Shown: positions 1 through 9,346 of the stretch, piece after piece
How positions within the stretch are numbered: position 1 is the first letter of the stretch
Layout: each line of letters opens with the position of its first letter
NCBI RefSeq assembly: GCF_016406085.1
Contig: NZ_JAEHFJ010000001.1
Coordinates: forward strand, 496,001-560,000
Length of the DNA: 64,000 nucleotides
Direction of reading: 5' to 3'
Origin: Aureibaculum flavum
Lineage (GTDB): Bacteria; Bacteroidota; Bacteroidia; Flavobacteriales; Flavobacteriaceae
The notes under the pieces: generated by a model
Seen by the model: only the letters and a program-made list of their open reading frames with translations
The model's database searches: none
What the model was told of the DNA's origin: nothing
Made by a program: the position numbers and the translations under genes

Positions 1-48
1 GAACATCTCGTTACACCATAAAACAAATCAAAAATTAAACAATTTTCT

Positions 49-936
49 ATGAAAAATATAGCTGTTATTGGAGCCGGAACTATGGGGAACGGTATTGCAC
101 ATACCTTTGCTCAATTTGGTTATCAAGTACATTTAGTTGATATCTCTCAAATTTCTCTAGATAAGGGTATCGCAACAGTTACTAGAAATTTAGATAGAAT
201 GTTGGCCAAGGAGAAAATTACCAATGAAGACAAACAGCAAACCTTAGCCAATATTAAAACGTTTACTTCATTAAAAGAAGGCGTGCAACATTGCGATTTA
301 GTTATTGAAGCCGCCACTGAAAATGTCGATTTAAAATTGAAAATTTTTAAAGAATTAGATGCCCATTGTAATGCAGAAACGATATTGGCAACAAATACCT
401 CATCTATTTCCATTACTAAAATTGCATCTGTCACTAACAGACCCGAAAAAGTTATTGGTATGCATTTTATGAATCCTGTTCCAATCATGAAATTGATTGA
501 AGTTATTCGAGGGTACTCAACTTCTGATGAAGTAACCAAAACGATTATGGCTCTTTCTGAAAAGCTAAATAAAGTTCCAGTGGAAGTTAATGACTATCCT
601 GGGTTCATTGCCAATCGTATTTTAATGCCAATGTTAAATGAGGCCATTTATTCTCTTTATGAGGGTGTAGCTGGTGTTTATGAAATTGATACTGTAATGA
701 AGTTAGGTATGGCTCATCCCATGGGGCCCTTACAACTAGCTGATTTTATTGGTTTAGATGTTTGTCTATCAATTCTAAAAGTCCTACAAGACGGCTTTGG
801 AAACCCAAAATATGCTCCGTGTCCATTATTGGTAAATATGGTTACCGCAGGCAAATTAGGCGTAAAATCTGGTGAAGGTTTCTATGATTATTCTGAAAGT
901 AGAAAGGCAGAAAAAATTGCAAAGCAATTTTCGTAA
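49..936 (+). CDS. hbd: 3-hydroxybutyryl-CoA / 3-hydroxyacyl-CoA dehydrogenase
   Basis: Cytosolic NAD-dependent oxidoreductase that interconverts 3-hydroxyacyl-CoA and 3-oxoacyl-CoA in fatty-acid or butyrate-type metabolism. The 295-residue protein has the usual length of the stand-alone family. A Rossmann GxGxxG motif (GAGTMG) lies at residues 8-13, the NTSS segment at 116-119, and the catalytic-His motif HFMNPVP with His139, followed by an IE pair near 150. The C-terminal helical domain includes GFIANR and the conserved HPMGPLQLAD block. The ATG is preceded by A-rich sequence with no Shine-Dalgarno, as usual in Bacteroidota. Family assignment is firm; the preferred acyl-chain length cannot be read from the sequence. 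Confidence 0.93.
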   Translation: MKNIAVIGAGTMGNGIAHTFAQFGYQVHLVDISQISLDKGIATVTRNLDRMLAKEKITNEDKQQTLANIKTFTSLKEGVQHCDLVIEAATENVDLKLKIFKELDAHCNAETILATNTSSISITKIASVTNRPEKVIGMHFMNPVPIMKLIEVIRGYSTSDEVTKTIMALSEKLNKVPVEVNDYPGFIANRILMPMLNEAIYSLYEGVAGVYEIDTVMKLGMAHPMGPLQLADFIGLDVCLSILKVLQDGFGNPKYAPCPLLVNMVTAGKLGVKSGEGFYDYSESRKAEKIAKQFS

Positions 937-1000
937 TTTGCCTTTTAAGCTCTTAATTTCAAGAGGATGAGACGAAGGTTAAGGACAACTTGAATTTACC

Positions 1001-1070
1001 ATCCCATCCATAAAATTTATTTCAAAATTTAAACTTTCGTTTGGACACCCCTCCTTAAAAAGAAGCGGAA
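1001..1070. repeat. Degenerate dispersed palindromic repeat (family R, copy R0)
   Basis: Intergenic copy of a repeat seen several times in the window. CCCATCCA at 1003-1010 and TTGGACACCCCTCC at 1041-1054 match the layout of the copy at 61878-61955 (CCTCCGTCCA, then TTGGACACCTCC). The terminal hairpin is decayed here (CTCCTTAAAAAGAAGCGG). It lies between the convergent dehydrogenase and efflux operons; nothing else is visible in this 276-bp gap apart from the terminator. Confidence 0.55.
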
Positions 1071-1099
1071 TTATTTCATGATAAAACTTCTTAATAAAT

Positions 1100-1130
1100 A
1101 AAAAAACCTCCATTTAATAAAAAATGGAGG
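1100..1130 (-). terminator. Rho-independent terminator of the MacAB-like operon
   Basis: On the minus strand a perfect 9-bp stem (CCTCCATTT / AAATGGAGG, at 1107-1115 and 1122-1130) is followed directly by a run of seven T (the A-run at 1100-1106 on the plus strand). It lies 83 bp past the stop of the adaptor gene. The plus strand has no T-run after the hairpin, so it serves only the minus-strand operon. Confidence 0.85.
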
Positions 1131-1212
1131 CTCCGTTAACTAATACTATTTGAGTTAGCAATGAACTAACCTTTTCTTTTAGACGTTAGTCATAAAGTAA
1201 AGCTCAGATCAA

Positions 1213-2325
1213 TTAGTTATTTCCATTATCATCATCTAGTTTTTTTGAAACTTTATTCCATACTTTAATAGCGTCATCTTTAGTGACTCCACTTACTATT
1301 TCCACATTTATTCCATCTGAAATACCGATCTCTATATCTTTTCTCTCATATGTATCATCACCAGTTTTCACTTCAACATATGGTTTTTCTGTTTTTCTGT
1401 CAAACTGTAATAAAGCTTCCTTTATAGACAGCACACTGTCTTTCTTCTCCAAAACAATATCAGCATTGGCACTATATCCCGCTCTTACAAAATAATCATC
1501 ATCTAAAGAAACATCTGCTTTAATTTTAAACTGTACCGCACCATTTTCTTCTGTTCCTTTAGGAGCAATAAAAGTTAACCTTGCAGGAAATTTCTTTTTA
1601 TCGATAGCTCCTAAGACTACTTCAATATCAGAATCTTCTTTAAGCTTACCAACTTGAGCTTCATCCACTTGACCTTCAAATATCATCTTGTTCATATCAG
1701 CGATAAAAGCGATAGTAGTACCTGCATTAAAGTTATTGGTTTCAATAACTTGATACCCTTCTTTAACAGGAATTTCTAATATCATACCTGAAGTTGTAGC
1801 TCTAATATTTGTATTGGCCGTTCCACCCGAGCCAGCAGAACCCTTTTTGATAATTTGATAGTCATTTTGAGCATTTTGTAAATCTTGTTTCGCTTGACTG
1901 TAAGCCAATTCAATATTTTCAAAATCTGCACGAGAAATTACTCCTTTATCAAATAAACCTTTATTTCTGTCATAAGAAATTTTTGCATTATTCAATTGGA
2001 TTTGGATGCTACCAATACGACCTCTGGCGTTACTTAACGATTGCTCATTAGGAACAACTCTAACTGTAGCAATAAGATCACCTTTTTTAATTTTCGCACC
2101 TTCTTCAACGAATATTTTTTCAATAATACCTGAAATTTGAGGTTTTATTTCCACTTCTTCTACAGGTACTACTTTACCTGTGGCTACAGCCTTTCTTTCA
2201 ATAGTTGCCTTAAAAGGTTTTTCAGTTTCAAAATCCATAGCAGGTTTGCTATTCATTTTACCGAACCATATTAAAACTAACACAAATGCTACTGCGATGA
2301 TACCAAATATGATTTTTTTCTTCAT
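1213..2325 (-). CDS. Periplasmic adaptor (membrane fusion) subunit, HlyD/MacA type
   Basis: Bridges an inner-membrane transporter to an outer-membrane channel in tripartite efflux. The 370-residue protein starts with a single membrane anchor (residues about 4-22), then a split lipoyl-like domain (PQISGIIEKIFVEEGAKIKKGD, about 63-84), an alpha-hairpin rich in Gln/Asn (about 92-160), and beta-barrel and membrane-proximal domains ending in an acidic tail. It is the last gene of a four-gene minus-strand operon after the ABC ATPase and two FtsX-type permeases, 62 bp after the second permease, and is followed by a strong terminator. That context makes it the MacA-like partner of this ABC exporter rather than of an RND pump. 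Confidence 0.9.
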   Translation of the reverse strand: MKKKIIFGIIAVAFVLVLIWFGKMNSKPAMDFETEKPFKATIERKAVATGKVVPVEEVEIKPQISGIIEKIFVEEGAKIKKGDLIATVRVVPNEQSLSNARGRIGSIQIQLNNAKISYDRNKGLFDKGVISRADFENIELAYSQAKQDLQNAQNDYQIIKKGSAGSGGTANTNIRATTSGMILEIPVKEGYQVIETNNFNAGTTIAFIADMNKMIFEGQVDEAQVGKLKEDSDIEVVLGAIDKKKFPARLTFIAPKGTEENGAVQFKIKADVSLDDDYFVRAGYSANADIVLEKKDSVLSIKEALLQFDRKTEKPYVEVKTGDDTYERKDIEIGISDGINVEIVSGVTKDDAIKVWNKVSKKLDDDNGNN

Positions 2326-2387
2326 TTTAAATTTATTTTCAGTTGATTGATTTTTATTGTCTTATTGTTATTCTATATTTTTATTAT

Positions 2388-3632
2388 TTATTCTTCTCGT
2401 AATGCTTCAATTGGTCGAATACTCACCGCTCGTTGAGCCGGAATTAACCCTATTAATGTACCTAAGACTACCAAGGTTGCAAAAGCAATTAGTATTACTG
2501 GAATATCAACCGTAGGATTAACCAAAGTTGCTTCATCACCTTGGCCAACCGCCGCATTAATTAACATTAATACGAGACCACCAAAAATAATTCCTAAGGT
2601 TCCTGCAATTGTTGTTAAAAAAATAGATTCTAATATAATTTGCCTTCTAATTTCTGCCGGTTTTGCTCCTAAAGCTCTTCTAATACCAATTTCATTGGTA
2701 CGTTCTTTAACCGTGATTAACAAAATATTACCAATGGCAAAAACACCTGCAATTAATGTCGCAATACCAACAAACCATGTTAGAAATTGCATTCCTGTTA
2801 AAAACCCAGTTACTTTAGATATTTGGTCTCCCATATTAAAACTACCAAATGCCCTTTCGTCCTCTGGATGAACACTATGAATGTTCCTTAACATCAATTT
2901 AATATCCTCTTCCATTTGCCTGATATCAAATCCTTCACTAGCGGTTACCATCAACCAACCAATATTATCTGCCTGATTATAAACCTGTTGAAATGTAGTG
3001 AAAGGAATGTGAATTCCTCCTTGAGGCCCTCCCATTCGCATCTGGTTTTTGTACAAACCGACAATTTGATAACTAACTTCATTAATAGTAAGGTAAGTTC
3101 CCAAAGGGTTTACCCCCTTGTCAAATAACTGCTTATAAGTTTCGTTTTCTATGACACAAACTTTTTTCTTGTAAACAATATCATTTTCATTAATAAAGCG
3201 ACCAAAAACCATGTGCTTTTTCTGTAACAAATCTAATAATGGGTAATCTCCAAAGACTCCTGTGGTTAAGGTTTTTGTTTCATTAACCACCAAGCTATTT
3301 GTAATATTTCTTGGTAAAATGTATTCGATTCCTTTTATTTCTGCTTCAATTTTTCCAACATCGGCACGTTTGAGTCTTAACTGCTTCCCTTCCTGAAATC
3401 CTTTAAAGGGCATACTGGTTTGTTGCCCCCAAATAAATACACTATTGGTAGCAAAATCACCAAAAATGGTGTCGAATTTATTCCCTACTCCTCTTGCGGC
3501 ACCCAGCAACACTACGAGTAAAAATATACCCCACATTACCCCAATAATAGTAATACCAGTACGTAATTTATTTTTACGGATGCTACTATAAATTTCTTGC
3601 CAAGTATCTCTATCAAATAAAAACTTTATCAT
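2388..3632 (-). CDS. ABC transporter permease, FtsX/MacB type (second permease)
   Basis: Integral membrane subunit of a MacB-like mechanotransmission ABC exporter. The 414-residue protein has MacB topology: one N-terminal membrane helix (about 22-48), a large periplasmic MacB-PCD-type domain (about 50-270), and three C-terminal helices with the FtsX-domain motif RTNEIGIRRALGA next to the membrane. Its start codon overlaps the stop of the preceding permease gene by one base (TAATG), which implies translational coupling. Two different permeases of this type with one ATPase suggest a heterodimer. The substrate is unknown; macrolides, peptides or lipids are possible. Confidence 0.9.
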   Translation of the reverse strand: MIKFLFDRDTWQEIYSSIRKNKLRTGITIIGVMWGIFLLVVLLGAARGVGNKFDTIFGDFATNSVFIWGQQTSMPFKGFQEGKQLRLKRADVGKIEAEIKGIEYILPRNITNSLVVNETKTLTTGVFGDYPLLDLLQKKHMVFGRFINENDIVYKKKVCVIENETYKQLFDKGVNPLGTYLTINEVSYQIVGLYKNQMRMGGPQGGIHIPFTTFQQVYNQADNIGWLMVTASEGFDIRQMEEDIKLMLRNIHSVHPEDERAFGSFNMGDQISKVTGFLTGMQFLTWFVGIATLIAGVFAIGNILLITVKERTNEIGIRRALGAKPAEIRRQIILESIFLTTIAGTLGIIFGGLVLMLINAAVGQGDEATLVNPTVDIPVILIAFATLVVLGTLIGLIPAQRAVSIRPIEALREE

Positions 3633-4861
3633 TAGTTATCGTTTAATGCGTCAATAGGTTTTATACGTGCTGCTCTTTTGGCTGGTAAATATCCCGCTAT
3701 CGTACCTGCAATAATTAAAATAATAGTGGCTCCCAAAACAACTCCAGTATTTACACTAGGGTTGGTTATAAAATATTTTTCTAAACTTGTACCTAAAGAT
3801 TTTAATGCTCCTGTACCTATTAACAAACCTACATATCCTGCAATAGCAGTAATTAGTATCGATTCCATCATTATCATACCAATGATTGATCCTGGAGTTG
3901 CTCCTAAAGCCTTTCTGATTCCCAATTCTTTTGTCCGTTCACGTACAATATATACCATGATATTACTGATACCAATAATACCTGCAACCAGAGTCCCGAT
4001 ACCAATAAATAATATTATTATATTTAACACCATCATAAAATTAGAAGTATCTCTATTTACTTCCGCCATATTAAAAAGCCGTATGGCTCCTTGATCATTT
4101 GGTGCAACACTATGTTTTTCCTTTAACGCTTTTGTTAAATTGTTACTAAATGAAATTGCTTGGTTTACACTTAAGTTAGGATTGTAACTCAACGTAACAG
4201 ATCCTAATTCATCTGTATTACCATATAATCTTTGAAGGGTGGTAAAGGGTGCATATATTTTTCTTTCATCACTTGAACCTCCCGGATCTGAAAATACACC
4301 AATCACTTTATATGAGATTCCATCCAAACTAATATTTTTTCCTAAGGCACTCAATTGCCCAAACAAATCTTTTTCTACCAACCTACCAATAGCAACTACT
4401 TTATTTCTTTGCTGTAAATCTAAAAGGGTTAAAAATCGTCCGCTCTCAATTTCAGCCGACTCCATTTTTTGAATATCAGGATACACTCCCGTAACACTAT
4501 AATTATCTTGTTCTCCCTTATAAACTGCTTGAAAATTTTTACTTATTTGTGGAGTAATCCCGTTTAACTTACTATCGTAATTATCTACAATAAATTTAAT
4601 ATCGTCGTTTTTTAATTGAACTTGTCGGTCACTTTGTTGACCTTTATATGGTTTTGTAGTTTTACCCGCCCATAGATAAATAGAATACATTGAATCACCT
4701 GCAAATTGCTCTTTAAAAGTATTTTTTAAACCATTACCAATTCCAAAAAGAATAGTAAATAACATAATAGCAAAGGCAATAGTAAATCCGGAAAGTATTG
4801 TCCGTAATTTATTCTTATTTATAGATTGAAAAATTTCTCGCCAACGATCTATGTCAAACAT
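3632..4861 (-). CDS. ABC transporter permease, FtsX/MacB type (first permease)
   Basis: Paralogue of the next gene with the same layout: an N-terminal helix (about 22-45), a periplasmic domain, and three C-terminal helices with RERTKELGIRKALGA in the FtsX domain. It is 409 residues long and starts two bases after the stop of the ATPase gene. The two permeases clearly share ancestry (both open with WREI/WQEI and KNKLRT) but have diverged well, consistent with a fixed heterodimer rather than a recent duplication. It would act in the inner membrane with the ATPase and the adaptor. Confidence 0.9.
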   Translation of the reverse strand: MFDIDRWREIFQSINKNKLRTILSGFTIAFAIMLFTILFGIGNGLKNTFKEQFAGDSMYSIYLWAGKTTKPYKGQQSDRQVQLKNDDIKFIVDNYDSKLNGITPQISKNFQAVYKGEQDNYSVTGVYPDIQKMESAEIESGRFLTLLDLQQRNKVVAIGRLVEKDLFGQLSALGKNISLDGISYKVIGVFSDPGGSSDERKIYAPFTTLQRLYGNTDELGSVTLSYNPNLSVNQAISFSNNLTKALKEKHSVAPNDQGAIRLFNMAEVNRDTSNFMMVLNIIILFIGIGTLVAGIIGISNIMVYIVRERTKELGIRKALGATPGSIIGMIMMESILITAIAGYVGLLIGTGALKSLGTSLEKYFITNPSVNTGVVLGATIILIIAGTIAGYLPAKRAARIKPIDALNDN

Positions 4862-4863
4862 AT

Positions 4864-5556
4864 CTAAGCTTTTACTTTTTGATTAACTTTTTCATCACTG
4901 ATAATCACACCATCTTTTAACCTTACAATTCGTTTGGATTGTTCCGCTACTTCTTCCTCATGTGTAATTACAAAAACTGTCATTCCTTCATTATTAATTT
5001 CTTTTAATAAATCCATCACGGAGTCTGTAGTAGTCGAGTCTAACGCTCCTGTGGGTTCATCAGCCAAAATCACTTTCGGTTGTGTAACCAAAGCTCTAGC
5101 AATAGCAACACGTTGTTTTTGTCCACCAGAAAGTTCGCTCGGTAAATGATTTGCCCATGCTCCAAGCCCAACTTTCTCTAAGTATTCCATAGCCGTTTCT
5201 TGGCGTTCTTTTCTACCAACACCTGCATAATATAATGGTAATGAGACATTCTCTAAAGCCGTTTTATAATTGATTAAATTAAAGGATTGAAAAACAAATC
5301 CTAAAAATTTATTACGTAATACAGCTGCTTTCTTTTCATTCAAATTTTCAATTAGCTCTCCATTAAGAATGTAATCTCCTTCATCATGCACATCTAATAA
5401 GCCTACAATATTTAATAATGTTGACTTACCAGAGCCCGAAGACCCCATAATAGATACAAACTCTCCTTCTTCAATTTTTAAATTAAGTCCTTTTAATACA
5501 TGAAGCGATTCTTTACCCATTGGGTAAGATTTATGAAGATTTTTTATTTCGATCAT
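4864..5556 (-). CDS. ABC transporter ATP-binding protein, MacB/LolD type
   Basis: Cytosolic ATPase that drives the two FtsX permeases encoded downstream. All nucleotide-binding motifs are intact in 230 residues: Walker A GSSGSGKST (about 38-46), Q-loop FQSFNLI, signature LSGGQKQR, Walker B VILADEPTGALD, and the H-loop histidine in VITHEEEV. Size and motifs match the LolD/MacB/FtsE subfamily. It is the first gene of the four-gene operon; the promoter must lie in the 98-bp divergent gap shared with the DCC-family gene. Confidence 0.95.
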   Translation of the reverse strand: MIEIKNLHKSYPMGKESLHVLKGLNLKIEEGEFVSIMGSSGSGKSTLLNIVGLLDVHDEGDYILNGELIENLNEKKAAVLRNKFLGFVFQSFNLINYKTALENVSLPLYYAGVGRKERQETAMEYLEKVGLGAWANHLPSELSGGQKQRVAIARALVTQPKVILADEPTGALDSTTTDSVMDLLKEINNEGMTVFVITHEEEVAEQSKRIVRLKDGVIISDEKVNQKVKA

Positions 5557-5654
5557 TATGGTTAATTTTTATACTAAATTAAGAAATCTGTTCGGTACTT
5601 TATACTCATGTTACATTTAAAGACGAATCAATAATCATTTTGTAACTTTACTTG

Positions 5655-6065
5655 ATGATAAATTTAAATAACAAATCAATTATTCTATTTGATGGTGTTT
5701 GTAACCTATGTAATAACTCGGTTCAATTTATCATTAATAGAGACAAAAATAATCATTTTATATTTGCTTCTTTACAATCAGACGCCGCCCAAGATATTTT
5801 GTTACACTTTCAGAGGAATAATTCTGATTTTGACTCTATTATTTTAATTGTCAATGGTAAAATATTCGACAAATCATCAGCTATTCTTAAGATTTTCAAC
5901 AAGTTGAATGGATTTTGGAAATACAGTTATGTATTCATAATAATTCCAAAATTTATTAGAGATTTTTTTTACACACTTATTGCTCAGAACAGATACAAAT
6001 GGTTTGGAAAAAAAGACAGTTGTATCATTCCAACAAAAGAGTTAAAAGCAAAATTTTTAATGTAA
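5655..6065 (+). CDS. DCC-family thiol-disulfide oxidoreductase-like protein (DUF393)
   Basis: Small 136-residue protein of the DCC family, named after its Asp-Cys-Cys motif; here FDGVCNLCNNSV near residues 11-22 carries a CxxC pair in a thioredoxin-like setting. The family is presumed redox-active but its substrate is not established. I chose the ATG at 5655 over the TTG one codon upstream. A promoter-like TAACTTTA ends only four bases before this ATG, so the mRNA may be nearly leaderless. Transcribed divergently from the ABC export operon. Confidence 0.85.
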   Translation: MINLNNKSIILFDGVCNLCNNSVQFIINRDKNNHFIFASLQSDAAQDILLHFQRNNSDFDSIILIVNGKIFDKSSAILKIFNKLNGFWKYSYVFIIIPKFIRDFFYTLIAQNRYKWFGKKDSCIIPTKELKAKFLM

Positions 6066-6103
6066 TTAAGATTAAGTGTATACGAACGAAGGTTTTCTTA
6101 AAA

Positions 6104-6955
6104 TCAATTCAATTCTATAGGTAATTGATGCAAACTGCCCCACTCCGTCCAAGAACCATCATATACCGCTAAGTTTTTATAACCGGCAACTTCTGCACCA
6201 AGTGCTAAAATACAAGCGGTTATTCCAGAGCCACACGAAAAAAGTATTTCAGACTCTTTATCAATTAAATTATCAAATTTTTGAATCAATTCTGTTTGGG
6301 ATAATAATTTCCCATCATCAATAAGTTCCGTAAAAGGTAAATTTTTTGAATTGGGAATATGACCACTTCGCAAGCCCTCTCTAGGTTCGGGACTTGTGCC
6401 TTTAAACCTGTCTGAAGAACGAGCATCTAAAATTAATTTATTACTATCCGACAGTACTTCCAACACCTTTTTATAATCGTATAAAGCACTGGGTTTATAG
6501 CTAGATTTAAAATTACCGAGTGCTCCATTATATACTAACAGGGCTTCACTAGCGTAACCTGGTTTTTTCCATTCAGGTAATCCTCCATTTAATACGGCAA
6601 CATTTTCAAAGCCCATTGCTTTAAATAACCACCATGCTCGCGGACTTGAATACACACCATGTTGATCATAGATCACTATAGCATCATCATGATTTATTCC
6701 TAATTTTCGAACTTCTCGTTCAAAAACATCGGGCGTTACAGCTGTATTTGGGAATGGTGCTGTGGTATCAGAAAATATGTTTTTTATATCAAAAAAAAAA
6801 GCGTTTTCAATGCCTTCAATTTTATTTGACGCTGATTGTTGTTGTCCAACTTTTGGAAGTGTAGCATCTAAAATTACCAAATTTGATGCAGACTTATTTT
6901 CATGAAGCCATTCAACTGAAACTAAAGGTTTATTTATTTTTAATGGAGTACTCAT
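6104..6955 (-). CDS. sseA: Sulfurtransferase with two rhodanese domains (SseA type)
   Basis: Transfers sulfur from 3-mercaptopyruvate or thiosulfate to a thiol acceptor. Tandem rhodanese domains: an inactive N-terminal one (VILDATLP to GGLPEW) and a catalytic C-terminal one whose loop reads CGSGITA. CGSG(V/I)TA is typical of 3-mercaptopyruvate sulfurtransferases rather than of thiosulfate-specific rhodaneses. The start is set at the Met opening MSTPLKINKP; an in-frame ATG 11 codons upstream (6988) would add only unconserved residues. It lies 27 bp downstream of the symporter gene on the same strand if that upstream start is used, so co-transcription is likely. Confidence 0.9.
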   Translation of the reverse strand: MSTPLKINKPLVSVEWLHENKSASNLVILDATLPKVGQQQSASNKIEGIENAFFFDIKNIFSDTTAPFPNTAVTPDVFEREVRKLGINHDDAIVIYDQHGVYSSPRAWWLFKAMGFENVAVLNGGLPEWKKPGYASEALLVYNGALGNFKSSYKPSALYDYKKVLEVLSDSNKLILDARSSDRFKGTSPEPREGLRSGHIPNSKNLPFTELIDDGKLLSQTELIQKFDNLIDKESEILFSCGSGITACILALGAEVAGYKNLAVYDGSWTEWGSLHQLPIELN

Positions 6956-7014
6956 ACTTTCAATATTTCTATTTTGCATTGCAAACAACTATCCTTAGCA
7001 AACCAACACTTTAA

Positions 7015-8319
7015 TTATTTCTTTTTATAATCATCGTTCCACTCTTTCACATGAGGATCTCCTAATTTATCAACCGATTTAGCAACAACCATTGCGACAG
7101 TTGCATCGCCAGTAACATTTACAATAGTTCTACACATGTCTAAAGGCCTGTCAACGGCAAAAATTAGAGCTAAGCCTGCTTCCGGTATTCCTGCTTGAGC
7201 CAATACAATTACCAACATTACCATACCTGCACCGGGTACCGCCGCACTTCCTATTGATGCTAATGTTGCCGTAGCCACAATACCCAGCTGTGTAGCAAAA
7301 CTTAAATCCATACCAAAAGCCTGAGCAATAAAAACCGCCGCAACTGCTTGATATAAACTAGTACCATCCATATTAATAGTGGCTCCTATGGGCAACACAA
7401 AACTAGCCACCTCTTCCTCAACTCCAATATGTTCCGTAACACGCTCCATAGTAACGGGTAAGGTTGCTGCACTCGAACTTGTTGAAAATGCTAATAATTG
7501 AGCGGGTGCCATATTTTCCATAAAAGATTTCGGACTTCTTTTAGTATACATATACATGATCATATTATATACTACTATCATTAAAGCCAACCCTACAATT
7601 ACAGTTATAGCATACCAGCCTAAGGCTTTGAATAGATCGAGACTAGGTGATTCCACCACCAAAGCCGCCAACAATGCAAACACCCCATAAGGAGCTGCTA
7701 ACATTATCAAATCAATCATTTTGAGAATAACCTCATTAAAACCATCGAAGAATTTTTTTACAGGTGTTGATGTTTTCTCGGGAATTAAAATCATTCCAAT
7801 TCCAAAAAAGATCGCGAAAAAAATCACTTGCAGCATACTGCCGTTATCCGTTGCTGCTTTAAAAATATTTGACGGAATTAAATCTTCAAGAGCTTGTAAT
7901 GGACCGCTTTCTTTTTGCAGATCTGCATTTGCTTTAATTTTTGCGGCATCACCACCATAACTTTCCACCATCTCCGTCCTCGTCTCTTCAGTTATTGAGC
8001 TACCAGGTTTAATTACATTCACCAACACAAGACCTATGGTAACTGCAATTACTGTCGTTATTAAATAGATTCCGATGGTTCTACCTCCCATTTTAGAAAG
8101 TTTGGAGATATCTTTTAGATCTGAAACCCCTTTAATTAAGGATCCTAAAATTAAAGGTACTGCAATTAATTTCAAGGAATTAATAAACATATTTCCAAAA
8201 GGTTTTACCCAATTTTCAACCATATCACCACCTCCTTCAAAATTTGTCATTCCCCATCCAAAGGCAACCCCTAAAATCATTCCAATTAATATTTGCCAGT
8301 GTAATGCTATTTTTTTCAT
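7015..8319 (-). CDS. Dicarboxylate/amino acid:cation symporter (DAACS family)
   Basis: Inner-membrane Na+ or H+ coupled importer of C4-dicarboxylates or acidic amino acids (GltP/DctA fold). The 434 residues hold about eight membrane helices plus two re-entrant hairpins. Hallmarks are the serine-rich HP1 motif STSSSAATLPVT, the NMDGT motif in TM7 and the HP2 segment GSAAVPGAGM. The TM8 segment reads AVDRPLDMCRTIVNVTGDA; an Asp/Arg there sets acidic-substrate preference in characterised relatives. It appears to lead a two-gene unit with the sulfurtransferase. Confidence 0.93.
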   Translation of the reverse strand: MKKIALHWQILIGMILGVAFGWGMTNFEGGGDMVENWVKPFGNMFINSLKLIAVPLILGSLIKGVSDLKDISKLSKMGGRTIGIYLITTVIAVTIGLVLVNVIKPGSSITEETRTEMVESYGGDAAKIKANADLQKESGPLQALEDLIPSNIFKAATDNGSMLQVIFFAIFFGIGMILIPEKTSTPVKKFFDGFNEVILKMIDLIMLAAPYGVFALLAALVVESPSLDLFKALGWYAITVIVGLALMIVVYNMIMYMYTKRSPKSFMENMAPAQLLAFSTSSSAATLPVTMERVTEHIGVEEEVASFVLPIGATINMDGTSLYQAVAAVFIAQAFGMDLSFATQLGIVATATLASIGSAAVPGAGMVMLVIVLAQAGIPEAGLALIFAVDRPLDMCRTIVNVTGDATVAMVVAKSVDKLGDPHVKEWNDDYKKK

Positions 8320-8536
8320 ATGATTGATTCTTTGCTATAAATGAAATTAAAAATTAAGAACATATATACATATACTGTTCTCTTATTAAAAGTTTTATTA
8401 CTATTCTAAATGAACAGAAATATCATTTTTTAATGACCTTTTATTCGCTTTGGGTTTAAAATTTTCTGAAAGATATAAAAAAAGATACTAATTTTATAAA
8501 ATACTTGATGTGGCTTATCCGTAAAGCGTAAAAAAA

Positions 8537-8580
8537 ATACAATTTAACTGTTTTAGCTTTCCTACAATAATAAATTGTAT
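8537..8580. promoter_or_regulatory. 9-bp inverted repeat upstream of the DUF937 gene
   Basis: In the 298-bp gap before the DUF937 gene, ATACAATTT (8537-8545) and AAATTGTAT (8572-8580) form a perfect inverted repeat with a 26-base spacer, 38 bp before the ATG. It could be an operator or a 5'-leader hairpin. A second, weaker AGAACA/TGTTCT pair flanks an AT-rich stretch near 8356-8382. No gene is visible in the gap. Confidence 0.4.
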
Positions 8581-8617
8581 ATTAGGACACGATTTTTAAT
8601 AACAAATTAAACAAAAA

Positions 8618-9259
8618 ATGGCAAATTTATTAGATTTATTAAATAGTGATTTAGGAAAAACGTTAATCAATGGAGCTAGTCAACAATTAGGACAAGACAA
8701 AGCAAAAACAACTTCAGCATTGAGTGCTGCATTACCATTAATTTTAGGAGCAATGAAAAACAATGCTAAAACTCCCGAAGGAGCATCTGGCTTGTTAAGT
8801 GCATTAAACAATGATAAACACAGTGGTGGTATATTAGATAATTTAGGCAGCATTTTAGGTGGTGGCGGTATTGATGATGATGTATTAAGTGATGGTGCAG
8901 GTATTTTAGGTCACGTATTTGGAGGAAAAGAACAAAATGTAGCGGGTGCAGTAAGCAAATCAAGTGGTTTGGATATGGGCTCAGCAATGCAAATATTAAA
9001 AGTAGCAGCTCCATTTATTATGGGAGCATTAGGTAAACAATCGCGTCAACAAGGAGTGACAAGCACAAGCGGTTTAGGTGATTTACTTGGTGGTATGCTT
9101 GGTGGTGATGACAACCCTGAAGAACAAAGTATGATTACGCGTTTGTTAGATGCTGATGGAGACGGAAGTGTAATTGATGATGTTGCAGGAATGATTTTAG
9201 GTAGCGGAAGTAATAAAGGTGGTGGAATAGGCAGTATTTTAGGCGGTTTATTCAAATAA
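8618..9259 (+). CDS. DUF937 domain-containing protein
   Basis: Glycine-rich 213-residue protein of the DUF937/YidB-like family; function unknown. The N-terminal segment (DLLNSDLGKTLINGASQQLG) and the repeated block QILKVAAPFIMGALGKQ match the helical DUF937 pattern, here present as two half-repeats (about 1-65 and 95-150). Between and after them are Gly/Asp linkers (GGGGIDDDV, DADGDGSVIDDVAG) that look like Ca2+-binding loops. No signal peptide. A clean terminator follows 22 bp after the stop, so it is monocistronic. Confidence 0.85.
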   Translation: MANLLDLLNSDLGKTLINGASQQLGQDKAKTTSALSAALPLILGAMKNNAKTPEGASGLLSALNNDKHSGGILDNLGSILGGGGIDDDVLSDGAGILGHVFGGKEQNVAGAVSKSSGLDMGSAMQILKVAAPFIMGALGKQSRQQGVTSTSGLGDLLGGMLGGDDNPEEQSMITRLLDADGDGSVIDDVAGMILGSGSNKGGGIGSILGGLFK

Positions 9260-9280
9260 TTTTATACAATTTTATAATTG

Positions 9281-9309
9281 AAGGTTGGGCATCGCTTAAC
9301 CTTTTTTTT
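9281..9309 (+). terminator. Rho-independent terminator after the DUF937 gene
   Basis: Stem AAGGTT (9281-9286) pairs with AACCTT (9298-9303) around an 11-base loop and runs into a stretch of eight T on the plus strand. Position and strand fit the DUF937 gene. Confidence 0.8.
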
Positions 9310-9346
9310 GTGCTTAATTTTCCTTTTATATTGCATCTGTAAGTCG

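Noticed and set aside
3678-4094. 138-codon plus-strand frame, proline- and isoleucine-rich
   Set aside because: Antisense shadow of the membrane helices of the first FtsX permease.
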